Shown one piece after another: positions 26,430 to 37,225 of a DNA stretch of 64,000 nucleotides. Every line of letters begins with the position of its first letter. Position 1 is the stretch's first letter. The position numbers and the translations under genes are program-made. Location of the stretch: positions 10,617,178 through 10,681,177 of the forward strand of contig JANVCC010000018.1 of assembly GCA_025345505.1 (NCBI GenBank), read 5' to 3'. This stretch comes from Todiramphus chloris collaris (lineage: Eukaryota > Chordata > Aves > Coraciiformes > Alcedinidae). The notes under the pieces are model-generated. The model was not told where the DNA came from. It was given only the letters and a program-made list of their open reading frames with translations, and ran no database searches.

Positions 26430-26840
26430 ATCTGGAATCATAAACAGTTTCTGCTGGAAGAGACCTTCAAGATCATCAAGTCCAACCTTACTCCTAGCCC
26501 TACCAAAACCCACTAAACCATGTCCCTAAGCACAACATCAAACCAGCTCTTAAACACTTCCAGGGATGGTGACTCCACCACTTCCCTGGGCAGTCCATTC
26601 CAATGACTGACTGGAAAGAAATGCTTCCTAATCTCCATCCTGAACCTCCCCTGCTTCAACTTCAGGTCATCTCCCCTTGTTCTGTCACTTGTCACCAGGG
26701 AGAACAGACCACCACCTGCCTCACTACAGCTTCCCTTCAGGTAGTTGTAGAGGGCAATAAGGTCTCCCCTCAGCCTTCTTTTTTCAAGGCTAAACAGCCC
26801 CAGATCCTTCAGCTTTTCCTCATAAGACACAAATGTTTTG
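26430..26840 (-). mobile_element. CR1 LINE 3' fragment
   Basis: Minus-strand CR1; the plus strand starts 'gaatcataaacagtttctgc' and the minus-strand translation contains [20 protein letters not shown]. Confidence 0.93.
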
Positions 26841-28442
26841 TATTTCTTCATTTCCAATTGTGAAAATTCTGTACACTCAGGTAAAATAAACCCATGCTTT
26901 GAATAATTCATGACTAGACAAGCCAGCTACCTGTCCTCTGAGATCTGCTTCAGGCACCTGAGGAGCTATGCCACCGTGGGGGGTCTACAGTGAGCATGGC
27001 CAGGTTAAACTCAACAGCCTTCCGCATGCACTACACTGCAGTCTGTCACAACAGCAAGCCTGTCCTTACAGGATGTGTTGCTTTATACTCTAGAACTGTT
27101 CAAAGCAAGGCAGCTAACCAGTTCCAGATTGCTTTTAAATCAAATTCTCATGTTAAGATTTACTTTCAATGGAAATCATGTTTCTCTAATCCATTTCTTC
27201 AACTACTAGTGTCACTCCTCCTGATTTTAATTGTACGTGTTCCGAGCATAATACATTGCTTTTGTTGTTACTATACCTCAAGCACATAAAATGAGTTAAA
27301 AATACAAATAAAGCATGCAAATACGTGCCACAATTTCTTGAAGTCCAGGATGATACAGTTTCTCTAATGCACAGAAGAGGCTAACAAAACGCATTCAAAG
27401 CTTCCTGAAAGACAAGTGGGATATTCAGCTTCAGTAAGGTTTAACAAGAGAACACCTAGAAATAAAAAGGGAAATGTCTTTTTTGATGCTATCATTTGGT
27501 TCCAGCCAGTCTACATCAATACAATTTTTTTTATAAAAAGAAATGTGCTAGTTGGTTTCCAAATATTATTATGGAATGTCATATGGTATATAATTAACAT
27601 GAAAGACAAATAAACTACAAACACTTAACATTCTATAAAATTACAAATAATAGGGAAAAAATAAGTACAAAAATTTGAAAACTAAGAAAAAAACACAACT
27701 TGTTTTCCATTATAAAATAATAATATATTGCTATTTAAGGACAGAATTTTTTCTTATTCCCATTCAATATGGGAAGGTTGAGTTATGAAAGCCTGTGTGA
27801 CCTACCAGTCTTTGCTTTTTATTCTGTAGAATATTTAAAAGTACTACTTTTAATAGGACTGATCTGTCTACTCAGATTTTATTGAGGAGCTTTGTTCATC
27901 CCAAGCCTCCAATCTGCTTAGAGAGATGGTAACTTCCAAAGAAGGAAGACTGAACATAATTTTTTTCATATACTTAGAAATCACTGAAGACATCATGCTA
28001 TTATAAGATCACTGATAAAAAATATAGACTAAAAAAACCCATACAGAACCTTCTCAGTTTCTTATTGGGCCAGTATGCTATAGCTATTTATCTTTTATGT
28101 TTTAGAAATCATGTTTTAAGACTATATTCTACTCTGTGACAGTCTGTTGTTGGTTTTGTTTTTTTTTCTTTGGGGGGACGGGGACATTTTTGTTTATTCA
28201 TTTATTTTTTTACACAGTGAAGGAGACAAAAACTCAGTAACAACTGTTATTAACCAGGCATAAATGCAATACCTAAAGCTCAGTCAGAAAAGTAAGCCAA
28301 TTAGTTACAATAACTACAGAGTACATTGAACACTGACGTTTAATTTATACAGATGTACTTTCACCCATTGCAACGATAACCTGCAAAGACTTAAGAAGAA
28401 CATGCTTCTGACCCAGGGGCCTTTAAAAAACAAAGAAAGAAA

Positions 28443-28486
<44 letters not shown>
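28443..28486. repeat. Poly(A) run abutting the assembly gap
   Basis: About 40 uninterrupted A residues run directly into the Ns; the true length is unknown because the assembly stops inside or next to it. Confidence 0.95.
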
Positions 28487-28586
28487 NNNNNNNNNNNNNN
28501 NNNNNNNNNNNNNNNNNNNNNNNNNNNNNNNNNNNNNNNNNNNNNNNNNNNNNNNNNNNNNNNNNNNNNNNNNNNNNNNNNNNNNN
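28487..28586. other. Assembly gap, 100 N
   Basis: Exactly 100 N, a conventional gap of unknown size. It lies in the predicted GEN1 5' UTR intron, about 300 bases from the CpG island. Confidence 0.99.
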
Positions 28587-28744
28587 CACAAACATTTTTG
28601 ACGACTCTCCCAGTCCCTCCCGGTGCTACTGCGATCCCTCACAGCTTTACCCACTGAACCTGAACACTTCCACGAAGGGCAGCAGTGGCTTCAACGCTCA
28701 CCAAGTCCTCCTTCAGCTCCGAAGCGTTTTTCCCCCAGATGAAA

Positions 28745-28805
28745 GAAACCAAACCAAACCAAACAACAAACCAAACCAAACAACAAACCAAACCAAAACA
28801 AAATA
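28745..28805. repeat. (AAACC)/(AAACAAC) microsatellite
   Basis: Imperfect tandem AAACC units broken by AAACAAC, about 60 bases. Confidence 0.93.
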
Positions 28806-29188
28806 AATAAACACACACAGAAAAAGAAGTTCCCTGGAGGTGAAATAACACGATATGAACACAAACATCTAACATTCCCGCCTAGGGACGAGAAGGCGCT
28901 CCGCGGGCAGAAGGACGTTTCCCTGACCCCGCAGGCCAGAGACGGGGCAGGAGGCTGCTCGGCACCGGCACCTTCCCTCCCGGGAGCGGGAGCCTGCGGA
29001 GCCTTGAGGCCCCCAACGCCTCCTCAGCGAAGGCGGTTCAACCTTCAGAAGAGATATCAGCAGAAACTTACATCCCCATTGGAATCGCGAGAGGCACAAG
29101 CAGACCCAGGCAGGTCTAGCCCCCTAACTCCCGATACCCCTACAACAGAAAAAAACAGACGGTAAGTAAAGCCCCATTGCCGCTCACC

Positions 29189-29245
29189 CGTACTGCTCTC
29201 CGCTGCCCCAGCAGCATCTCCGCCCTCTCGAAAATGGCGGGCTCA
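29189..29245 (-). other. GEN1: Predicted GEN1 noncoding exon 1
   Basis: On the minus strand TACGG is followed by a good donor, GTGAGC. The start of transcription is placed near the YY1-like site by analogy only. An alternative donor, GGGAT|GTAAGT near 29075, would give a longer exon. Confidence 0.4.
29231..29240 (+). promoter_or_regulatory. YY1-like site
   Basis: AAAATGGCGG matches the YY1 core AANATGGCGG common at transcription starts of CpG-island promoters. It could position the start of either gene. Confidence 0.55.
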
Positions 29246-29260
29246 CGGAAACGGCTCCCT

Positions 29261-29270
29261 GGGGGCGGGG
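29261..29270 (+). promoter_or_regulatory. GC box (Sp1/KLF)
   Basis: GGGGGCGGGG, a consensus Sp1-family site between the presumed starts of the two genes. Confidence 0.6.
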
Positions 29271-29299
29271 GAGGCGGGAGCGCGCAGGCGCCGCGCCCG

Positions 29300-29436
29300 C
29301 GGCGGCCCTTCCGTCGCATCTGAGCGGTCGTACCGCTCCTTGGCCAGAGGCTGTGGGCGCGCCGGGCTCGGGACGCTCCCGGGAGCTGAGCCTGCGGCCG
29401 TTGTGACCGTCCCGCCCGCGGCCGTCCTGGCCAGAG
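29300..29436 (+). other. SMC6: Predicted SMC6 noncoding exon 1
   Basis: GC-rich sequence ending at a donor-like CCAGAG|GTAGGG. A second strong donor, GGGAG|GTGAGT at 29890/29891, could define a longer or alternative first exon. The start is not determined. Confidence 0.35.
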
Positions 29437-29706
29437 GTAGGGTGAGGGGCCGGCGACCTGTGCGGGGCGGGGGGCCCTGCCGCCCGGTGCCGTGGTGGCT
29501 GGGCGCGTTTCTGCTCTCTGAGGGTGGGGAGCGGCGGGGAGGAAGGGAAGGAGGTCGGCCGGCCTCAGGGTAGCGGTTCATTCTCTCTCCACCCTGGCGC
29601 TCTGTGGCCGGGCACTGCCGGGCCGGGAGCCCCGCGCCTCGCCTCTCCGGTCCTGCCCGCGCCGGGGTGGCCTTCGCAGGTGGTTTTGTTGGGGAACGTT
29701 ATCAGT

Positions 29707-29803
29707 CGGAGCCGGCTTTTGTCACTCGCTCCCCAGTGTGCCCCGTGTGAGGGCTCGGAGCCGGCTTTTGTCACTCGCTCCCCGGGTACCCGGTGTGAGG
29801 GCT
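29707..29803. repeat. Tandem duplication, 49-bp unit, two copies
   Basis: The unit starting cggagccggcttttgtcact occurs at 29707 and again at 29756, with a few changes in the middle. It lies in the CpG island on the SMC6 side. Confidence 0.92.
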
Positions 29804-30822
29804 CCCCGCGCTGCGAAGACGGGGGAAGCGGGGAGTGGCAGCCGCCCGGGCTTTCCAGCCGCGAAGGCACCGGTGTCGCTTCTCTGGGAGGTGAGTGGAT
29901 CCTTCCAGGTGGGCTGGAGAAATTGTTGGTCCAGGCAACACATAACCGTGGGATTGGAGGCCCGAGTGGCGGGGTGTGTGTGTGTGTATTTCTGCCCCCT
30001 CTGTCCCTCCGTCACAGCGGAGGTGGAGCTGCCTTCCCTGCCGCTGTTTTTCAGAGTGCACTTTTCCAGTGTCTAAATGGGATGGTGTAGGCTTTCTGTG
30101 TATTGGCTGCGAATATGTTTGGAGAGGAGTCGTGAGTGTCAGAGTGATGTGGTCTAAGATGGGCCATCTGGATTGGATAGCCCCTAAAAATACACAGCAG
30201 TCCATTGCAGGGTATGAAGTTGGGCTTCTGGCATCAACCCTCTGAAACACGTGCCTTTTACGTACAACAGATAGTGAGCATTCCCTTCTTTCATTATTAT
30301 AAACTCTTAGAATTAACTTGGAATTTATTTTTCGCAGTTTTTGTGTCTGTTCAAACAAACATTCTGTGCTGTACGTCAGCAGAAGATCGCAAGTCCTTTT
30401 TTTCCCCTTCTCCCACCCCGTTCTTCCTCCTGTACCTTACCGTACCTTGCATTCATCCTGCTGTAGGTCTGCTCTGATGCCTTCACCTCTGTTTTGCTAA
30501 CTGGACAAAAGGCAGTCTGGGTGCAGAGTGGTTAAAGTGGATGTTTAGAGTGGCAGCTGCTTCCTGCCTGACCCAGACACCAGGCCAGCATGAGGCTGCT
30601 GGAAAGCCAGTGGAGTGGTTTTGGTGGTAGTAAGTTGGTTGTGTCTGCTCTGAATGAGGCCAGCTGTGACCATACAGGTAGGGAAAGGGGAGAACAGTTG
30701 TAGAAATGAATTACAATAAAAACTGTGGAAAGAGATGGTGTTGGCTAAGTTGGAACATAGGTGTGGATCAGTGCGTGTTGCATCCAGTGGATGCAGCTTC
30801 TCTTTTTCTATATTTTAATGAT

Positions 30823-31395
30823 AACAGAATCCCAAAATCGTCCAGGTTAGAAGTGACTTCTAGAGATCATCTAGTCCAGCTCCCCTAGAGTTGCACGTTA
30901 CACAGGATTGCATCCAGGCAGCTTTTCCAAGTCTCCAGAGAAGGAGACTCCACAACCTCCCTGGGCAGCCTGCTCAGTGCTTTGTTACCCTCAGAGTAAA
31001 GAAGCTTTTCCTCATGTTTATATTAAACTTCCCGTGTTCCACCCTGTGCCTGTTTCCTCTTCTCCTGTCATGGGGCTTTACTGAAAAGAGTAAAGCTCCA
31101 TCCTCCTTGCACCCACCCTTTAAATATTTATAGACATAAATAAGGTCTTCTCTCAGCCTTTCCTTGTAAGAGAGATGCTGCAGTCCCCCAGAAACCTTTG
31201 TTGCTCTCCGCTGGACTCTCTGTGGTAGTTCCCTGTCTCTCTTAAACTGGGGAGCCCCAAAATGGACACAGTATTCCAGATGTGGACTCACCAGGGCAGA
31301 TGGAGGGGGAGGATGACCTCCCTTGACCTACTGGCCACACTCTTCTTAATGCACTTCAGGATACCATTGGCCTTCTTGACAACAAACAGGGTAAA
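30823..31395 (-). mobile_element. CR1 LINE 3' fragment
   Basis: Minus-strand CR1 with a decayed 3' end ('gatcatctagtccagctccc') and ORF2 tail coding upstream; antisense to SMC6. Confidence 0.93.
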
Positions 31396-31727
31396 TACTT
31401 TGCTATGGTATGTAATAGTCCTAATAGTTTTATACAGCATGCCTGGGGATTGCATTTCTCATTTGTGCTCTTATTGCATGCATAATAATTACTTGTAATA
31501 ATTTGTAGTGATCCTGTGATGGTTTTATAATTGGATCTGTCTTGCCTTTATTTTTTCCCAGTTTATAGCTCTAGTTTTTATTCTTAACGATATGCTCTTG
31601 TACTGCATAAATAGTAAACTTCATATTCTGTATTAAATCAGTACTTCTGTTTTGTATTTCTGGGTAACAGTTGGGTTCTTCCTTGACTTATTGATGTTCC
31701 TGACTCTCTCATAAGAAGTTTCCATTA

Positions 31728-32510
31728 TGTCACGGTTTAGGGTCAGGGCAGCCCCTTAGACCTATAACAGATGCTCTCTGTTAACCCCTCCCCTCCCTCC
31801 CCAGAGGGGAAAGAGAAAGGGAATAAGGGAGAGAGACTTAGTGATTAGAAAAGGAAACTAGAACAGCTTTAATGAAAATGAAATTAATAATGATAAAAAT
31901 GGAATATATACAAAACCAGCATGGAACCCAGCCCCCCTGATGGTAATTACATCACCGTCACCACTGATGCTTGTGGAGGCACCGGGGGAGTCCCAGACTG
32001 GGCCCCACAGCAGACGGGAGCTGTGTTCGGGAGCTGGATTCTGGTACCGGGTTCAGGAACACGCAGATCGGATCGAAGGCAGGACGGACAGAGTCCTCCT
32101 TGGGTGCTCCGAGGAAGGAACCGAAAGAGGACCCGAGCCAAGCCAAGCAAAAGCTGTCAAAGCAGTCCAAGAGGGGAGAGAAGAGCCCAGAGACCCTTCA
32201 GGTCCCTCAGCTCTAAACCAAATATGGCGTATATGGGATGGAATCCCTCGTTGGTCAGTTTAGAGTCACCCGTCCTGTCCGCTCCTCCCTGAAGGTGCAG
32301 CCTTTCCTCTTCTGCACCTCCCAATGACCCAGCAGTGTCCTTGGTCTGCACACCAATCCTTGGTAGTAAGTCTAAACATAAGGTGCTAGAAGCAGACACT
32401 GTCTGTGAAAATAGGCTGCTAACTTCAGAAGGTGCAGGCAGTTAGAAGAACTGAGCTGGAAAGTAAAATTACTGAACAGAATTAGTTCTGTTTTCACTCA
32501 AACCAGGACA
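31728..32510 (-). mobile_element. Solo LTR, endogenous retrovirus, 783 bp
   Basis: Read on the minus strand it begins TGTCCTGGTTTGAGTG and ends CTAAACCGTGACA, giving TG...CA ends of the kind seen in common avian LTRs. A polypurine-like stretch sits near 31800-31860. The flanking bases do not form an obvious duplication. No internal retroviral genes adjoin it. Open frames inside are composition artefacts. Confidence 0.7.
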
Positions 32511-33884
32511 TCACTGTAGGTATTAAGTCTAGTGGTACTTGTCATAATGATTTCTGAGGCTACTTCAATAGTTTGCTTGCAGTTTTGGTTGTTTGTGTTA
32601 CTAGCTTTTCAAGAGTTCCAGGGTGCAGATTTCTGTCCTTTGCTTTCATCATGCTTAGGTTACTTGAGGAAGTTTTCTTCTAGCGTATTTTTCTGTTTTC
32701 CGCTCTTACACTCTCTCTTGAATGTACAAATGGTATAATGATGGAACTTAGAGCCCTGATCCTTAGTTACAGCATTTAAATCTTGTTTTTTCCCTTCTTT
32801 CTAGAGAGAGATTTCAGTGGAAGAGCAGATTGAATAAATACTTGTCTTCGTGTTTGGGTGATGGTGATGGATAAAGTCCAAGAGCATATGGGTGACTCTT
32901 TCCTGGTCTGAGTAATTTAAGCATGAAGCCATGTTACGGGACAGAGTGAAAGAGGATGCACTCTGGTGTCAGAGTCCAGAGACACGTTTTTTAACTCCAG
33001 CTTTTTAACACTAACTTTTTTCTTCTTGAGCTAACGTCCAAAATGAAGGTGATGTTGGCAGTCTCATGGAAAACTGGAGGACTTTGGCTTTCCTGGCTGC
33101 CATAAAAAGAGCATCAGTAGAACTGCCTTCTTGAGTGAGCCCAAGTCTGGAGTGAGTCTGGAGACCCCAGTGTCTGAAGGACAAGGAGGGGTGAAACTCC
33201 AAGAAGCAGAGTAGAATAATGCAGGCCAGGAGGTTGCAGCCATGTTCTGCCCACTTCATACTCTTCCTGGAATGTTTGAAATGGCTGGTAGAGAGAGGTA
33301 CTTTCTATAAGCCCTCTAGAAGCAGGAAGGAGTTTCCAGGATTGCGATACCTCCTCTTCATTCAATGTAGATTTGCAAAGATATATGTCTGAAATGGATG
33401 CCTTGGATGCCTGAAAAGTGATATGGGGGAGGGGACACACATTTTATCTTTGCATCTGCCGTTGGCATTTTACAAGGGCTTCTGGACACCATGTATCATG
33501 GCATGTCTTGTGCTTCAAAGCAAAACATGAACACTTCATGCTGCAAGAGAAAGGCAACATCATGGTCAGGACCCAAACAACAATCTTGTTGTCCCTCAAT
33601 TGCTGATCACGGGGCTAATGGGAAGTTAGGAGAGATCAAAGGATGATCAGAGCCGTAGCCACACAGGGTCCCTGCTCTTTAGTAGCCTGTGTGTGCTGTC
33701 ATTGACAGCTGCTCACCTTTCTGAGCAAGCCAAGACCTTGAAAGGAATTGAATAAGTTGCCAGGTGCCTTTTATGAAGACAACTGTACTTTGGGCAACTC
33801 TGATAGTACCTGCATGGAGGTACATGTAGGAGAATATGTGGCTTAAATGTGACCACAGCTTTTGTAGGTCTAAGATCAAGGGTC

Positions 33885-34020
33885 AATACAATAGAATAGT
33901 TCAGTTGGAAGGGAACTACAATCTAGTCCAACTGTGTGACCACTTCATGGCTGACCAAGAGTTAAAGGATGTTATTAAGGACATTGTCCAAATGCCTCTT
34001 AAACACCAACAAGCTTGAGT
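33885..34020 (-). mobile_element. CR1-like LINE 3' fragment
   Basis: The plus strand reads 'atagaatagttcagttggaa' then 'ctagtccaactgtgtgacca', a known diverged CR1 subfamily ending, in minus orientation. Confidence 0.8.
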
Positions 34021-35439
34021 TTTATAACTGAGCCTTGAATTATAGCCAGCTAAGTCTTGCTTACTGAGAAAAAACTTGATTGTTTTCTTGAGCATGTTCC
34101 TAAGATCTGTTATACCAGGAGAGTGGGATGTTTCTCAATCCTTTGGGGCCTGTCAATTTTTCATATGTTTTTTACTTAAAGAAATCTCTTCAAATTGCCT
34201 TGGTTTGAAAGAATGAAAGCCTTTTACTTGTACAGAGATCTTGGTGGCAACCAAACATTTTCCAAGCATCCTTTTTGGTTGGTGAATTATAACTGCAGAG
34301 GTTTAGTCCTCAGTGCAAATCATGGTCTTTTGCTGCCCATCAGAAACAATTTGCAAGTCTTAAAACTCTCTCAGTAGGAGTAAAAGGTCTGATCTTTACT
34401 TGGTTCATGTAGATTGGTTACCTCTGGAAATATTTTAGTGGCAACTTCAGCCTGTTAGTGATCAAAGTCCAGAAGCAAAAGTCTGAAGAGAAGACATTTC
34501 TCCTATGCATTTTGCTGCCACCTTAGTGACTGATTTCAGGTCTATTACTTGCTTTTTCATTTTTTAACTTGGACAGAAAGAAGGGCTCTGCCTCTCAAAA
34601 TTGTCATGAAATTAATGTTTGCAAGTACCATGAGACTTGCTGTAAGAAGAGGCTATTGATGAAAGAATGAGTTGAAGAGTAAGTTCAGAGATTTGTGAGA
34701 AAAAATGTATCAATTTCAGCAGCTGAGTTAGTGGGTTTAAATTGAACATACCAGGTTGCTGCCTGATGGAAAAGGATCAGCACAAAAAACTCTGGCCTCA
34801 AGTTTCCCCGTTGCTCCTCCTTTGCATCTTACACTGCGTTGCAGTGTAGCGTGCCCATCGGGTTCACTGGAGTGACTGGTGGTATTACAGGCTGTTTAAT
34901 GTCTGTGAGTGAAACAAGAGGAGCTGGAAATTATCCAGCAGCATTCTCACTGACAACCTCAGCTGACAGGGCTACCTAAAGAGTTAGCCTTTGGCTACGC
35001 CTCTCTCTCTTAATTAGATCAAGAGCTTCAAAGGTTTTCTAAGTCAGGCAACTCAGCTTGGCAGGGTTTGTTGAACAGGTGATATTTTCTCAGTTAGACC
35101 AGGTGCGATGTCATCTTTCTGCTGCGGATACACGGCAGCCACAGTTCAGGTGCATTGCCTGAGCTGCTGTTGTGTGGTCAGCTATCTGCAGAGCTCAGTG
35201 GGTTTATCCTGATGCTGCAGTAATGTGCGTGGGAGATCCCCACAACGGGGAGGACCATTGCCAGGGAGCCCTACCGTGCCTGCCTTTTGGTGCTGGCAAG
35301 CAGTGGAATGGTTTGCCTGGGAAGAAACATGTCCTGCTGTGGGAAGCAGCCATTTGGTGAGAGTTCTGCTGAGTCTTGCTGACCCAGTGCTGGGGGACTG
35401 CTGAGGGGCTTCATACTGAAAACTACATCTGTCAGTTGA

Positions 35440-36492
35440 GATACATTATTTAGTTTTAGTGACTCAAAAGCATTGTAGATCTTACTTGATCCACAACTTC
35501 TCTGGTCAACCTGTTCCATTGTCTCACTGCTCTCATAGTAAAGAATTTCTTCTATCCAATCTAAACCTACACTCTTTCAGTTTAAAACTGTTGCCACTTG
35601 TCACTACAGGCCTTGGCAAAAAATCTGTCTTACTTATAGGTCACCTTTAAGTACTGAAAGGCCATAATGAGGTCTTCCCAGAGCCTTTTCTTCACACTGA
35701 ACAACCCTAACACTGTCAGCCTTTCCACATAGAGGTGTTCCAGCCCTCTGATCCTTTCTGTGTCCCTTCTCTGGACATGCTTCAACAGGTTCATGTCTGT
35801 CTTGTGCTGAGGACTCCATAGCTGGATATGGTACTGCATGCAAGGTCTCACCAGAGTGGAGTAGATGGGGAGAGTCACCTCCTTTGAACTGCTGGCCACA
35901 CTTCTCTTGGTTGCAGCTCAGGGTGTGGTTGGCCTTCTGGGCTATGAGTGCACATTGCTGGCTCCTGACCAGCTTTTCATCCATCAGTACCTCCAAGCCT
36001 TCCGCAGGGCTGCTCCCAATCCCATCATCTCCCAGCCTGTATTGATACCAAGGATTGTCCCGACTCAGGTGCAGGACCTTGTTAAACTTAATGAAGTTCA
36101 GAGTCCCACTTCTTAAGCTTGTCCAGTTTCCTCTGGTTGGCATCTCATTCCTCTGGCATGTCAACTGCACCACTCAGCTTGGTGGAGCTGCAAATTTGCT
36201 GAGGGTGTGTTCTGTCTCGCTGCCTATGTCATCGATGAAGGTGTTAAACGGTACTGGTCCCAATACGGAGCCCTGAGGACCACCACATCTGGACCTCACT
36301 ACTTACCGCTACCTTCTGGATATGGCCATCCAATCCATTCATTATCCACTGAACAGTCCACCCATAAAATCCATGTTTCTCCAATTTAGAGAGAAGAATG
36401 TTGTGGGAGACCAAATCAGAAGCCTTACAGCAGTCCATCTTGGTGACATCCATAGCTCTTCCCCTGTCCACTACTGTAGTCACACCATTCAT
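35440..36492 (-). mobile_element. CR1 LINE, 3' segment (split by an LTR)
   Basis: Minus-strand CR1 whose translation covers the ORF2 C-terminus with several frame breaks. Its 5' continuation lies at 36948-37225, beyond an inserted LTR. The final CR1 3' repeat is missing or decayed. Confidence 0.93.
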
Positions 36493-36947
36493 TGTGGTTT
36501 AAGGGTGAACAGACTGAGTGGGTGGGACAGGTGGCAACCCAAGGACCCTGAGGAGTCAGAGGGCAGCTGTTATTCCCTCCCCTTCCCTGCCACAGTCCAT
36601 ATAAGGAGGAGACAGGGAGTCCAGGGTATCTCTTCCTTCCCGGGCTCTGGGGGCTGGGACAGCATCTCAGCAGGGCTGGCCCTGACTCCACGTGTGCCAC
36701 ACAATCCATCGCTATCCCAGAGCAGGTTTTCTGCATAGTTCTGTGTCCTTCTGTCCTTAATATTCCTTTTTCTGTTTTTCTCCTGTTATTCATTAAATTT
36801 GTTAGAGTCTTAAAATACCTCCCTCAAGATTGTAAGTTTTTCTTTTTCCTTATTCCCCGTTTTATCCTCCCCTGGGAGGGAGGAGAGAAGGGAGCTAATT
36901 CTGCTCAGTGTTTCATGTGGACTTGCCCTGAGCTTTAAGTGGAGACA
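36493..36947 (+). mobile_element. Solo LTR inserted in CR1, 455 bp
   Basis: The element starts TGTGGTTTAAGG and ends GTGGAGACA. A TATA-like CCATATAAGG lies near 36598 and an ATTAAA near 36793, so it reads in plus orientation, like SMC6. The CR1 reading is broken exactly here and resumes on the other side: 'cacaccatt' on the left and 'caccattatagaagg' on the right look like the duplicated target, slightly decayed. Confidence 0.8.
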
Positions 36948-37225
36948 CCATTATAGAAGGCCACTAGGTTGGTCAGGCAGGACATGCCCTTGGTGAAGCC
37001 ATGCTGGCTGTCTCAAATCACCTCCGTGCCTTCCATGGGCCCTATCAGAGCTTCTAGAAGGATCTGTTCCATGATCTTCCCAGGTACAGAGGTGAGGCTA
37101 TGACAGGTCAGTAGTTCCCAGGGTCTTCCTTTCTACCCTTTTTAAAAATGGGTGTAATGTTTCCTTTTCTTTGGTCATCAGGGACTTCACCTGACTTCCA
37201 GGACTCTTCAAAGAGTTCCTGTAAA
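36948..37225 (-). mobile_element. CR1 LINE, 5' segment with reverse transcriptase piece
   Basis: The minus-strand translation contains GEVPDDQRKGNITPIFKKGR, part of the CR1 reverse transcriptase, continuing the copy at 35440-36492. The LINE is truncated on its 5' side near 37225. Confidence 0.92.

Larger units (their letters stand above)
25348..29187 (-). other. GEN1 5' UTR intron (predicted)
   Basis: Predicted intron between the promoter-proximal noncoding exon and the first coding exon. It contains two CR1 pieces, a long poly(A) run, a 100-N gap and an AAACC-type microsatellite. Its right boundary depends on which donor is used (29188 or about 29075). Confidence 0.6.
28870..29900. promoter_or_regulatory. 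CpG island, bidirectional GEN1/SMC6 promoter
   Basis: About 1 kb dense in G, C and CpG, sharply different from the AT-rich flanks and placed between two divergent genes. Visible candidate sites include a GC box at 29261-29270, a YY1-like AAAATGGCGG at 29231-29240, an inverted CCAAT at 29078-29082 and an NRF1-like GCGCAGGCGC at 29282-29291 (one mismatch to consensus). No TATA box was seen, as expected for CpG-island promoters. Bidirectional activity is inferred from layout. Confidence 0.88.

Noticed and set aside
28314..28806. Open frames across the N gap with poly-Lys or poly-Phe
   Set aside because: They exist only because Ns and the A run contain no stop codons.
29243..30358. Several open frames of 77-195 codons on both strands in the CpG island
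   Set aside because: High GC makes stops rare; the translations are low-complexity, match nothing known to me and overlap on both strands. Better explained as promoter and UTR sequence.
31921..32292. A 123-codon plus-strand frame
   Set aside because: Lies within the LTR at 31728-32510, antisense to it; no recognisable protein and overlapping frames in other phases.
32804..32880. Possible noncoding SMC6 exon after a TTTCTAG acceptor
   Set aside because: The acceptor is acceptable but no convincing donor follows, and without transcript data it cannot be supported.
35634..36173. Minus-strand frame of 179 codons
   Set aside because: CR1 ORF2 remnant with frame breaks.
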